Below, in pieces: positions 1-10,096 of a stretch of 64,000 bases of DNA. Position 1 is the stretch's first letter. Each line of letters begins with the position of its first letter. This DNA is from JAKALD01 sp963817785 (GTDB lineage Bacteria > Pseudomonadota > Gammaproteobacteria > Burkholderiales > SG8-39): contig CAWFPL010000002.1 of the NCBI GenBank assembly GCA_963817785.1, positions 1,364,001-1,428,000 on the forward strand, read 5' to 3'. A program made the position numbers and the translations under genes. Under the pieces are notes generated by a model. That model was not told the origin of the DNA. It saw nothing but the letters and a program-made list of their open reading frames with translations, and searched no databases.

Positions 1-300
1 CACGCGCTGCGCGGCTGGGACGACGAGCTGCCCAGCCATGCCGCGGTCGCCGACGCGGTGCGCCGCGGCGCGGCCGACGTCGGCCCGGGGCTGCGCGCGG
101 TGGCCGAGGCCCACGGGCTCGAGTTCCTGCCGCTGGCGCGCGAGCGCTACGACCTGGCGGTGCGCCGCCGGTTCTTCGATTCGGTCGCGGCCGAGCCGCT
201 GCACCGGGCGCTCGGCGCCCGGGCCCTGCGGCGTGCGGCTGCAGGACTGGCCGGCTACGACCTCGGTGACAGCGGCCGCGTGCTCGAGCGCGTGCGCTGA
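1..300 (+). CDS. C-terminal part of a molybdate-sensing (substrate-binding domain) transcriptional regulator, partial
   Basis: The reading frame is open from the first base of the window and ends at TGA, so only the last 99 residues are visible. They contain the run SHAAVADAVRRGAADVGPG, followed by a hydrophobic strand (LEFLPLARERYDLAV) and RRFFDS. This layout is typical of the periplasmic-binding-protein-like effector domain found in LysR/ModE-type regulators and molybdate-binding regulators. The DNA-binding part would lie upstream of the window. The gene sits 52 bases before an oxyanion ABC importer on the same strand, so it probably senses molybdate or tungstate and controls that importer. 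Family placement is fairly secure. The ligand is inferred from the neighbours. Confidence 0.7.
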   Translation, partial: HALRGWDDELPSHAAVADAVRRGAADVGPGLRAVAEAHGLEFLPLARERYDLAVRRRFFDSVAAEPLHRALGARALRRAAAGLAGYDLGDSGRVLERVR

Positions 301-352
301 TCCCTGTGCAACGAATCCTTCGACGACCAGCCAATAACCGAAAGGAGAGTCC

Positions 353-1333
353 ATGAAACGCAGGCCCCTGTTGCACGCCCTGCTCGGCGCCACCAGCCTC
401 GCCGTGGTCGCGAGCGCCTCGCCCGGCGCCCGCGCCGCCGGCAAGGTCGAGCTCACCGTATTCGCCGCGGGTACGCTCGCGGTGCCGTTCCGCGAGATCG
501 ACCACGCGTTCGAGAAGCTGCATCCCGGGGTGGAAGTCCAGCCCGAGTTCGGCGGCAGCGTGAAGATGGTGAAGAAGATCACCGAGCTGCATCAGAACGG
601 CGACCTGTACGCCTCTGCGGACTACAGCGTGATCCCCAAGTACCTGTTCGGGGAAGGCGGCAGCAAGCGCTATACCGACTGGTACGCGGGCTTTGCGAGC
701 AACGCCATCACCTTCGTCTACACCGCCAAGAGCAAGTACGCGCACGAGATCAATAGCCGGAACTGGTACCGCATCCTGCCCAAGCATGGGGTCGAGATCG
801 GCCGCTCGGATCCGGATACCGATCCCTCCGGCTACCAGACTGTGCAGATGCTGAACCTCGCCAACCGTTACTACAAGGACCCGAAGATCGAGGAACAGGT
901 GCTCGCCAACGCGCCGCGCAGCAACATGCGCGACACCGAAACCTCGCTCATCTCGGCGCTGCAACTGGGCCAGATCGACTACCTTGCGATCTACCGTTCC
1001 GACGCGCTGCAGCACCATCTGAAGCACCTGAAGCTTCCGGCGAAGATCGACCTGAGCGACCCGCGCGAAGCCGAGTTCTACAAGACCGGCGTGGCGCACA
1101 CCAAGAACGGAACGCTCACCGGCAAGCCCATCGTTTACGCGCTGACCGTTCCGGACAACGCCGCGCACAAGGATCTGGCCGTGGAATACGCCGCCTTCGT
1201 GCTCGGTCCCGAGGGCCGCAAGATCCTCGAGCGGCACGGCTTCGGCACGTTCGCGACTCCTCCGGCGGTCGGGCGCGAAAAGATGCCCGCACGGCTGCAG
1301 AAGCTGGTCAAACCCTGGCAAGGCGAGGGCTAG
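353..1333 (+). CDS. Tungstate/molybdate-type ABC transporter periplasmic substrate-binding protein
   Basis: This 326-residue protein has an N-terminal signal peptide ending near residues 26-28 (SPGARA-AG). It then starts with ELTVFAAGTLAVPF, the usual opening of molybdate/tungstate-binding proteins of the ModA/WtpA superfamily. The length and the motif GRSDPDTDPSGYQTVQML near residue 150 fit the WtpA-like branch better than short ModA proteins. An AAAGGAG ribosome site lies about 6 bases before the ATG. It is followed after 2 bases by the permease and then the ATPase, so the three genes form one importer operon. The exact oxyanion (molybdate or tungstate) cannot be told from sequence alone. 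Confidence 0.85.
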   Translation: MKRRPLLHALLGATSLAVVASASPGARAAGKVELTVFAAGTLAVPFREIDHAFEKLHPGVEVQPEFGGSVKMVKKITELHQNGDLYASADYSVIPKYLFGEGGSKRYTDWYAGFASNAITFVYTAKSKYAHEINSRNWYRILPKHGVEIGRSDPDTDPSGYQTVQMLNLANRYYKDPKIEEQVLANAPRSNMRDTETSLISALQLGQIDYLAIYRSDALQHHLKHLKLPAKIDLSDPREAEFYKTGVAHTKNGTLTGKPIVYALTVPDNAAHKDLAVEYAAFVLGPEGRKILERHGFGTFATPPAVGREKMPARLQKLVKPWQGEG

Positions 1334-1335
1334 GC

Positions 1336-2187
1336 ATGAGTGCTGCCGCCGAGGCGGCCACCCTGCCGCGCTCCGGCCCGGCGAGCCCGGGCCGGGCGCG
1401 GCTGCTGTTTCTGGTGTTCTGGTGCTGCGGCGGGCTGTTGCTGATCTCGATCGTCGCGCCGCTGGTCGCGCTGGCGGCCCTGGAGTCGCCGGCGAACATG
1501 TTCCAGGTCGCCGCGATGCACGAGGTGCGCGCCGCCGTGGCGCTGAGCCTCGGCGCGGCCGGGCTGACCGCGCTCATCGCCGCGGCGCTCGGCTTTCCGC
1601 TCGCCTACGTGCTCGCGCACGGCGAGTTTCCCGGCAAGCGCGTCGTCGAGGCCGTCATCGACATCCCGCTCGCGGTGCCGCACACCGTGGCGGGGATCGC
1701 GTTGCTCGCCGTCTACGGCCGGCGCGGACTGTTCGGCGAAGCGCTCGAGTCGGCGTTCGGGCTGCGCTTCTGGGGCACGCTCGCGGGCATCGTCGTCGCG
1801 ATGCTGTTCGTCAGCGCGCCGTTCGCGGTGAACGCCGCGCGCATCGGCTTCGAGGCGATCGATCCCAGGCTGGAGAAGGTCGCCCGCACCCTGGGCGCGG
1901 GGCCGTGGAAGGTGCTCGCCCGGGTCACCCTGCCGCTCGCCTGGCGCAGCCTGCTGACCGGCATCACGCTCACCTTCGCGCGCGCGATCAGCGAGGTCGG
2001 CGCGGTGATCATCCTCGCCTACTACCCCATGACCGCGCCGATCAAGATCTACGAGCTGTTCCTGCGCTTCGGATTGCGCGAGGCCGCGGGCATGGCGCTG
2101 CTGGTGCTGATCATCGCCCTGGGGTTGTTCATCGGCCTGCGCTATCTGGCATCCGGGCGCAATCTGCGCTCCGAGGCCGGGCGATGA
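1336..2187 (+). CDS. Molybdate/tungstate-type ABC transporter permease
   Basis: The 283-residue protein is very hydrophobic, with about six membrane segments. The cytoplasmic coupling loop reads EKVARTLGAGPWKVLARVTLP, which matches the EAA motif of binding-protein-dependent permeases, where E, A and G contact the ATPase. It starts 2 bases after the binding-protein stop, and its TGA overlaps the ATG of the ATPase, so translation is coupled. The family is that of the ModB/WtpB/TupB inner-membrane channel subunits, which work as homodimers. Nothing in the gene looks damaged. Confidence 0.87.
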   Translation: MSAAAEAATLPRSGPASPGRARLLFLVFWCCGGLLLISIVAPLVALAALESPANMFQVAAMHEVRAAVALSLGAAGLTALIAAALGFPLAYVLAHGEFPGKRVVEAVIDIPLAVPHTVAGIALLAVYGRRGLFGEALESAFGLRFWGTLAGIVVAMLFVSAPFAVNAARIGFEAIDPRLEKVARTLGAGPWKVLARVTLPLAWRSLLTGITLTFARAISEVGAVIILAYYPMTAPIKIYELFLRFGLREAAGMALLVLIIALGLFIGLRYLASGRNLRSEAGR

Positions 2188-3236
2188 ACACTGCGCTGGA
2201 GGTCGACGGCCTCGCCCTGCGGCTCGAGGGGATCACCCTCGCCGGGATCGACCTGCGCATCGAGCGCGGCGAGTGCCTGGTGATCCTCGGGCCCAACGGC
2301 GCGGGCAAGAGCGTGCTGCTGGAGGCGATCGCCGGATTCCGGCGCATCGCGTCCGGGCGCGTGATCCTGGGCGGCCGCGACATTACCGCGCTTGCACCCG
2401 AGCGCCGCCGGATCGCGTTCATGTTCCAGGACTTCGCGCTCTTTCCCCACCTGACCGTCGTCGAGAACGTGCGCTTCGGCGCCGCCGACGACGACCGGGT
2501 GGCACAACTTCTGCGGCGCTTCGGGATCGCGGCGCTGCGCGACCGGCTGCCCTACTACCTGAGCGGGGGCGAGAAGCAGCGCGTGGCGCTCGCGCGCGCG
2601 TTCGCGACCGAGCCGGCGCTGCTCTTGCTCGACGAGCCCTCGTCCGCGCTGGACGCGCGCGCGCGTGATCAGCTGCACGACGATCTGCGCGCCGTGCTGG
2701 CCGATACCGGCGTCCCGATGGTCTACGTGACGCACGATCGCGTCGAGGCGCTGACGCTCGCCGACCGGCTCGCGGTGATGCACGGCGGGCGCCTGGTGCA
2801 GCAGGGGCGACCGGGGGAGGTGTTTCAGCAGCCGGCGAGCGCCTTCGTGGCCGAGTTCGTCGGCATGGAGACGATGCTCCGCGGGCGAATCAGCTCGCGC
2901 GACGGGGGACTGGCGCTGGTCGCGTGCGGTCCCCTTGCGCTGCGCGCGCCGGCCGGGCGCGAGGGGCCGGGCGACGAGGTTTTCGCCTGCGCGCGCCCGG
3001 AGAACGTACGCCTTCTGGCGTCTGGGGACGCGAACGGCGGAGCCAATCGCTTCGCGGCGAGAATCGAGGCGCTGCTTGACCGCGGCCCGTACGTGCGCGT
3101 TCGATTGCGCGCCGAGGAACAGCCGCTGGTCGCCTTCGTGCCCAAGCATGATCCCGCCCTCAGCGGGCTCAACGCGGGCGACCTCGCGCAGGTCGCGATC
3201 GCCCCCGGGCACGTGCACCTCGTCGCGGCTGGATGA
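2184..3236 (+). CDS. Molybdate/tungstate-type ABC transporter ATP-binding protein
   Basis: The ATG at 2184 overlaps the permease stop (ATGA) and gives a 350-residue protein. Walker A is GPNGAGKS near residue 37, the Q-loop is FMFQDFALFPHLTV, the signature is LSGGEKQRVALARA, Walker B is LLLLDEPSSALD and the switch histidine is in VTHD. The last 120 residues form a regulatory extension like the TOBE/MOP-related domain of molybdate and sulfate ATPases. The open frame extends far upstream inside the permease gene, but that part is a shadow. The protein powers uptake through the two preceding subunits. Confidence 0.88.
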   Translation: MNTALEVDGLALRLEGITLAGIDLRIERGECLVILGPNGAGKSVLLEAIAGFRRIASGRVILGGRDITALAPERRRIAFMFQDFALFPHLTVVENVRFGAADDDRVAQLLRRFGIAALRDRLPYYLSGGEKQRVALARAFATEPALLLLDEPSSALDARARDQLHDDLRAVLADTGVPMVYVTHDRVEALTLADRLAVMHGGRLVQQGRPGEVFQQPASAFVAEFVGMETMLRGRISSRDGGLALVACGPLALRAPAGREGPGDEVFACARPENVRLLASGDANGGANRFAARIEALLDRGPYVRVRLRAEEQPLVAFVPKHDPALSGLNAGDLAQVAIAPGHVHLVAAG

Positions 3237-3281
3237 GCGCGCGGCGCGCGCGACCTGTCCCCCTGCGCTTGACGGCGGCCC

Positions 3282-5090
3282 TCAGGCGGGCGTGAGCGCG
3301 CCCTTGAGCTCCGTGAGCTCGGCCTCGACGAGGGTCTCCTTCTCGAGCAGCAGCTTCGCGCCGCGCTCGAGCGTGGCGCGCTCGCGCTGCAGGATCACCA
3401 CCGCCCGGTCGAAGGCGTACTTCACGATGTCGCGCACCGCGATGTCGATCTCGCGCGCGGTGTCCTCGCTGTATTCGCGCTGCTGGACCACGGGCACGCC
3501 CAGCAGGTTGGGGCGCTCCTCGTCGAAGGAGACGTAGCCGAGCTTCTCGACCATGCCGTAGCGCAACGCCATGCTGCGCGCGATGTCGGTGACCTTGGCG
3601 AGGTCGTCGGCGGCGCCCGTGGACAGGTGGCCGAAGACCACGTTCTCCGCCGCCCGTCCGCCGAGCAGCACGGTCATCTTGTTCTCGAGCTCCTCGCGCG
3701 TCATCAGGAAGCGGTCCTCGGTCGGGCGCTGGATGGTGTAGCCGAGCGCGCCGATGCCGCGCGGGATGATCGAGATCTTGTGCACCGGGTCGGAGCCCGG
3801 CAGCGACATCGCCACCAGCGCGTGGCCCATCTCGTGGTAGGCCACCGTGCGCCGCTCGCTCTCGTTGAGCACCCGGCTCTTCTTCTCCAGGCCGGCGACG
3901 ATGCGCTCGACCGCCTGGGTGAAGTCCGCGAGCGTCACCGAGTCCGCGTTGCGCCGGGTGGCCATGAGCGCCGCCTCGTTGACCAGGTTGGCGAGCTCGG
4001 CGCCGGAAAATCCCGGCGTGAGCGCCGCGACCTGCTCCAGCTCGACTTCGGCGCCGAGGTGGATCTTCTTGGCGTGCACCTTCAGGATCTGCAGGCGCCC
4101 CTTCTTGTCGGGCCGGTCGACCAGCACCTGGCGGTCGAAGCGTCCGGCGCGCAGCAGCGCGGGGTCGAGAATCTCCGGGCGGTTGGTGGCGGCGAGCAGC
4201 ACCAGGCCGGTGCCCGGGTCGAAGCCGTCCAGCTCCGAGAGCAGCTGGTTGAGCGTCTGCTCCTTCTCCTCGTGGCCGCCGAGCATGCCGGTGCCGCGCG
4301 CGCGACCGAGCGCATCGAGCTCGTCGATGAAGATGATCGCCGGCGCTTTCTGCCGCGCCTGCTCGAACAGATCGCGCACGCGCGCCGCGCCCACGCCGAC
4401 GAACATCTCGACGAACTCGGAGCCGGAAATGGAGAAGAACGGCACGCCCGCCTCGCCCGCCACCGCGCGGGCGAGCAGCGTCTTGCCGGTGCCCGGGGGA
4501 CCGACCAGCAGGACGCCCTTCGGCACGCGCGCGCCCAGGCGCCCGTAGCGCTGCGGGTCCTTCAGGAACTCGACCACTTCCTGCAGCTCGGCCTTGGCCT
4601 CGTCGACGCCCGCGACGTCGTCGAACGTCACCCCGGTCTGGTGCTCGACGTAGACCTTGGCGCGGCTCTTGCCGATGCTCATGAAGCCGCCGAGTCCGCC
4701 CTGCTGGGAAGCCATTCGGCGGACGAGGAAGTACCACAGGCCGAAGAACACCAGGGCGGGGACGATCCAGGACATGAGGTCCTTCAGCCAGGTGCTCTCG
4801 TAGATGCGCGTGTAGGTGACGCCGTATTTCGACAAGCTCTGCGCGAGCTCGGGCGCGACGATGTTGGCCACGATCGTCGTCTTCGCGCCCTGGGGGGACT
4901 TGAGCTGCCCGATGATGCGCTGGTCGCTGACGAAGACTTTGTCGAACTTGTGGTCCGCGAGCATCTGCTCGAACTGGCTGTAGGGCACGGCCTCGGTCTG
5001 CTGCGCCTGCGTCCACCACTGCTGGACGAACATCACCATCAGGATGGCGAACAGGAAATAGGCGATGTTGATTCGGGCGTGCTTTTCCAC
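3282..5090 (-). CDS. ftsH: ATP-dependent zinc metalloprotease FtsH (divergent paralogue type)
   Basis: A GTG start preceded by AGAGG gives 602 residues. There is a membrane helix at about 8-24, a periplasmic stretch, and a second helix at about 105-123. The AAA+ module carries Walker A GPPGTGKT (197-204), Walker B IIFIDELD (252-259) and the second region of homology (ATNRPEILDPALLRAGRFDRQ). The protease domain has zinc motif HEMGH (419-423) with a third ligand likely at D495 or D496. The usual FtsH motif is HEAGH, so Met at the third position is unusual. The text around it (IIPRGIGALGYTIQRPTEDRF) resembles, from memory, the accessory FtsH of heat-resistance loci rather than housekeeping FtsH. 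It faces clpB across a 161-bp gap carrying heat-shock-type promoters. FtsH degrades misassembled membrane proteins and regulators. Confidence 0.92.
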   Translation of the reverse strand: MEKHARINIAYFLFAILMVMFVQQWWTQAQQTEAVPYSQFEQMLADHKFDKVFVSDQRIIGQLKSPQGAKTTIVANIVAPELAQSLSKYGVTYTRIYESTWLKDLMSWIVPALVFFGLWYFLVRRMASQQGGLGGFMSIGKSRAKVYVEHQTGVTFDDVAGVDEAKAELQEVVEFLKDPQRYGRLGARVPKGVLLVGPPGTGKTLLARAVAGEAGVPFFSISGSEFVEMFVGVGAARVRDLFEQARQKAPAIIFIDELDALGRARGTGMLGGHEEKEQTLNQLLSELDGFDPGTGLVLLAATNRPEILDPALLRAGRFDRQVLVDRPDKKGRLQILKVHAKKIHLGAEVELEQVAALTPGFSGAELANLVNEAALMATRRNADSVTLADFTQAVERIVAGLEKKSRVLNESERRTVAYHEMGHALVAMSLPGSDPVHKISIIPRGIGALGYTIQRPTEDRFLMTREELENKMTVLLGGRAAENVVFGHLSTGAADDLAKVTDIARSMALRYGMVEKLGYVSFDEERPNLLGVPVVQQREYSEDTAREIDIAVRDIVKYAFDRAVVILQRERATLERGAKLLLEKETLVEAELTELKGALTPA

Positions 5091-5113
5091 GGATACCTCT
5101 GCCGGTCGTCGTT

Positions 5114-5141
5114 ATATAGGGGCTCGCGCGCGAGAGGCAAG
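5114..5141 (-). promoter_or_regulatory. Possible sigma-32 (heat-shock) promoter for ftsH
   Basis: Read on the minus strand, CTTGCC (5141-5136) is followed after 13 bases by CCCCTATAT (5122-5114). The sigma-32 consensus is CTTGAAA, then 13-15 bases, then CCCCATNT. The -35 matches only CTTG; the -10 has the CCCC block and an AT-rich tail. The site ends 23 bases before the ftsH GTG. The prediction is by eye, helped by the much better site facing clpB. Confidence 0.4.
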
Positions 5142-5192
5142 CGGCCGCGCAGCCGGTTTGACCAGGATCAGCCCGCGCGTGGCCCGGTAGTG

Positions 5193-5220
5193 CTTGAATC
5201 CCGGTCATCAGACCCCACCT
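5193..5220 (+). promoter_or_regulatory. Sigma-32 (heat-shock) promoter for clpB
   Basis: CTTGAA (5193-5198) is separated by 14 bases from CCCCACCT (5213-5220). This is close to the heat-shock sigma factor consensus CTTGAAA-N13-15-CCCCATNT. It ends 31 bases before the clpB ATG and is followed by an AAGGA ribosome site at 5239-5243. ClpB is a classic member of the sigma-32 regulon in Proteobacteria, so position and gene identity support the call. Confidence 0.7.
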
Positions 5221-5251
5221 TCGTTGCAGCTTTCCCATAAGGATCAAGGCG

Positions 5252-7861
<2,610 letters not shown>

Positions 7862-8551
7862 CCGTCTCCGAACCTCGTCAGGTGGACCCGCTCCGCGTTC
7901 GCCCGGTCCACCAGATCCTTCCACAGGCCGCTCGTATCCCCGCGGAATACCGTTGCTTCGTCCGCGGGGAGCACGTACCAGCTGTGGCGGACGATTTCCT
8001 CCTCCAGCTGGCCCGGCGCCCAGCTCGAGAACCCCAGATAAATGCGGTAACGCCCGCCCTTGTCGGCGAGCAGCGCGCGCAGCTCCTCGCGCTGCGTGGT
8101 GAGGTACAGGTCCTTCAGGATGTGAAGCGCCGGCGCGGCCGGGGCGGAACGCGCGTGGAACAAAGCGACAATGGTCTGCAGCATCACCGGCCCTCCGAAA
8201 AACACGCGGTCGCGGTAGTTGCCGGCCGGAATTCCCCGTGGAAGGAGCTGCGACAGCTTCAGGCGCAAGGGCCGGTTAATGATGACGCCGACCGTGCTGC
8301 CGTCCGGGCCGTGCGTGACGAGCACGACGCTGTGTTGGAAGTTGGGATCGGGCAGGCCCGGCTTCGCGACCAGGAACACGCCGTTCGCCGCTGCCGAGGG
8401 CAGCGCCGCAGCCGGCACCGCGACGCCGAGCGCGGCGGCAAGCAGCAGAAGGCGTGGAACGGCGAGCACCGCGGCATTATCCCGCCGCGCCGCGTCCCCG
8501 GGCAATCGCAGCGCGTCGTCCGGTGCTACGATTGCGCACGGGGAGGTGAGC

Positions 8552-8977
8552 GTGAACAAGAAGCTGCTGGTGCCGGTCGACGGCTCGGAGCATTCGCTGA
8601 ACGCGGTGCGTTACGCCATCGGGCGCGTGCGCGAGGCGCCGGCGGAACTGCTGGTCCTGCACGTGGAGCCTCCGGTGAGCTACGAGGAGATGCGCGTCTA
8701 CGTGATGCGCGAGGAGGCCGAGAAGATCCGCCGCCAGGCCTGCGAGCGCGTGCTCGCGTCGGCCACGGTGCTGCTGGACAAGGCGAAGGTGGCGTATTCG
8801 GCGCATCTGCGCGAGGGCGAGATCGCGCCCACCATCGCCAAGTTCGCCCAGGCGGAGGAGGTGGACGAAGTGATCATCGGCACCCGCGGCATGGGCGCGG
8901 TCGGCGAGCTGCTGCTCGGCTCGGTCGCGCATCGCGTGGTGCACCTCGTGCAGGTCCCCGTCACGCTGGTTCGCTAG
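8552..8977 (+). CDS. Universal stress protein UspA family (ATP-binding type)
   Basis: A GTG start with GGGAGG five bases upstream gives 141 residues. The N-terminus KKLLVPVDGSEHSLNAVRYA has the conserved Asp of the fold. The C-terminal nucleotide loop GTRGMGAVGELLLGSVAHRVV fits the G-2x-G-9x-G-S pattern of ATP-binding Usp proteins. Such proteins are small cytoplasmic dimers linked to stress survival. It is divergent from the algH-like gene and 46 bases upstream of a lipid kinase gene on the same strand. A longer open frame runs upstream but overlaps algH and is not supported. Confidence 0.9.
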   Translation: MNKKLLVPVDGSEHSLNAVRYAIGRVREAPAELLVLHVEPPVSYEEMRVYVMREEAEKIRRQACERVLASATVLLDKAKVAYSAHLREGEIAPTIAKFAQAEEVDEVIIGTRGMGAVGELLLGSVAHRVVHLVQVPVTLVR

Positions 8978-9023
8978 CGCCGCGACCGAGAGCGAAGCGG
9001 CCCGGCCAGCCGCGGTCCGGTCC

Positions 9024-9941
9024 GTGAACGTCCTCCTCGTCGTCAATGCTTCCACGGTAGGCGAAGGCGTTGCGCGGCGCATCGCAGAGCGGTTGCGCGC
9101 GCGTGCGCCCGGTGCCGAGCTCGCCCGTACCGCGACACTCGACGATCTGCTGCGCTGCATCGAGCGATTGCCTCGGGACGAACCGGGCCGCCTGATCGTC
9201 GCGGGCGGCGACGGCACGGTGCACTGCGCCGTCAACGCGATCGCGGAAACGCGCATCGAGCTCGGCATCCTTCCGTGCGGCACCGGCAACGACTTCGCGC
9301 GCTCTTTGCGCATCCCGCGCCGGCTCGAGCCGGCGCTCGACGTGGCGCTGGGCGACGCGCTGCGCACGATCGACGTCGCCGAATGCAGCTGCGCGGGGCG
9401 GGCAGGCGGCCTGGTCACGCGCCGCTTCGTCAACGTCGCCGAGGCGGGGCTGGGCGGCGATGTCGTGACGCGGGCGAGCAGGCTTGCGCGCCTCCCGGGC
9501 CGCGCGCTGGCTTATCAACTCGCCATCGCCTGGGCCGTCGCGCGGATGCGCTATGCCTGGGTTGAAGTAAGCATCGACGGAGCGAAACTGGGCGCCGGCG
9601 CCAGCACCAACGTCATCGTGGCCAACGGCGAGTACTTCGGGGGCGGGATGCGGCCGTTTCCCTGGGCGCGGCTGGACGACGGAAGGCTCGAGCTGGCATG
9701 GATGCGGCGGGTATCGCGCCTCGAGATCCTGTGGCGCGCCCCGGCGCTCAGGCGCGGCCTGCCGCGTGACCACCCGGACGTCAGCTTCGGCGCAGGCGCC
9801 ACGATCTCGGCCACCGGCGGTCCAGAACCGGTCCTGGTGGAAGCCGACGGCGAGCTGCTTGGCCAGTTGCCGGCCGTATTCCGGGTGCTGCCCGGTGCGC
9901 TGCGGGTCGCGAGTCCCGCGCCGGGCACGCCCAGGCCGTAA
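9024..9941 (+). CDS. Diacylglycerol kinase-like lipid kinase (YegS/DagK family)
   Basis: This is a 305-residue protein with a GTG start. It has the catalytic-domain signature VAGGDGTVHCAVNAI near residue 60 and the second motif LPCGTGNDFARSL near residue 90, which bind ATP and phosphate in the DAGK_cat fold. A C-terminal beta-sandwich follows (NGEYFGGGMRPFPWARLDDGRLELAW). Members phosphorylate diacylglycerol or related lipids, or sphingoid bases, at the membrane. The natural substrate cannot be inferred. Its stop overlaps an upstream in-frame ATG of the next open frame, but the true start of the kinase that follows is later. Confidence 0.85.
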   Translation: MNVLLVVNASTVGEGVARRIAERLRARAPGAELARTATLDDLLRCIERLPRDEPGRLIVAGGDGTVHCAVNAIAETRIELGILPCGTGNDFARSLRIPRRLEPALDVALGDALRTIDVAECSCAGRAGGLVTRRFVNVAEAGLGGDVVTRASRLARLPGRALAYQLAIAWAVARMRYAWVEVSIDGAKLGAGASTNVIVANGEYFGGGMRPFPWARLDDGRLELAWMRRVSRLEILWRAPALRRGLPRDHPDVSFGAGATISATGGPEPVLVEADGELLGQLPAVFRVLPGALRVASPAPGTPRP

Positions 9942-10013
9942 TGGCGATGTTTTGGCGCCGTCGGGTCGGCCGAGGCCCCCGCAGGCGGGCAAGGCGGCCA
10001 TTCCTTGCAATAC

Positions 10014-10044
10014 TTTACAAATCGCGCACGGGGAATCAGATACA
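10014..10044 (+). promoter_or_regulatory. Weak sigma-70-like promoter before the hybrid kinase
   Basis: TTTACA (10014-10019) lies 19 bases before GATACA (10039-10044) in an unusually AT-rich stretch for this window. The -35 matches 5 of 6 and the -10 about 3-4 of 6; the spacer is slightly long. It ends about 50 bases before the preferred ATG of the histidine kinase. Confidence 0.3.
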
Positions 10045-10096
10045 AAGAGCATGGCCGTGCCCGCAACTGACACAAGGGGCCCCGCGCGCCACCTTT

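Noticed and set aside
3627..5240. Long open frame antisense to ftsH
   Set aside because: Its protein is rich in His, Arg, Leu and Glu with no family resemblance. It is a mirror of a clear ftsH gene, as is common in GC-rich DNA.
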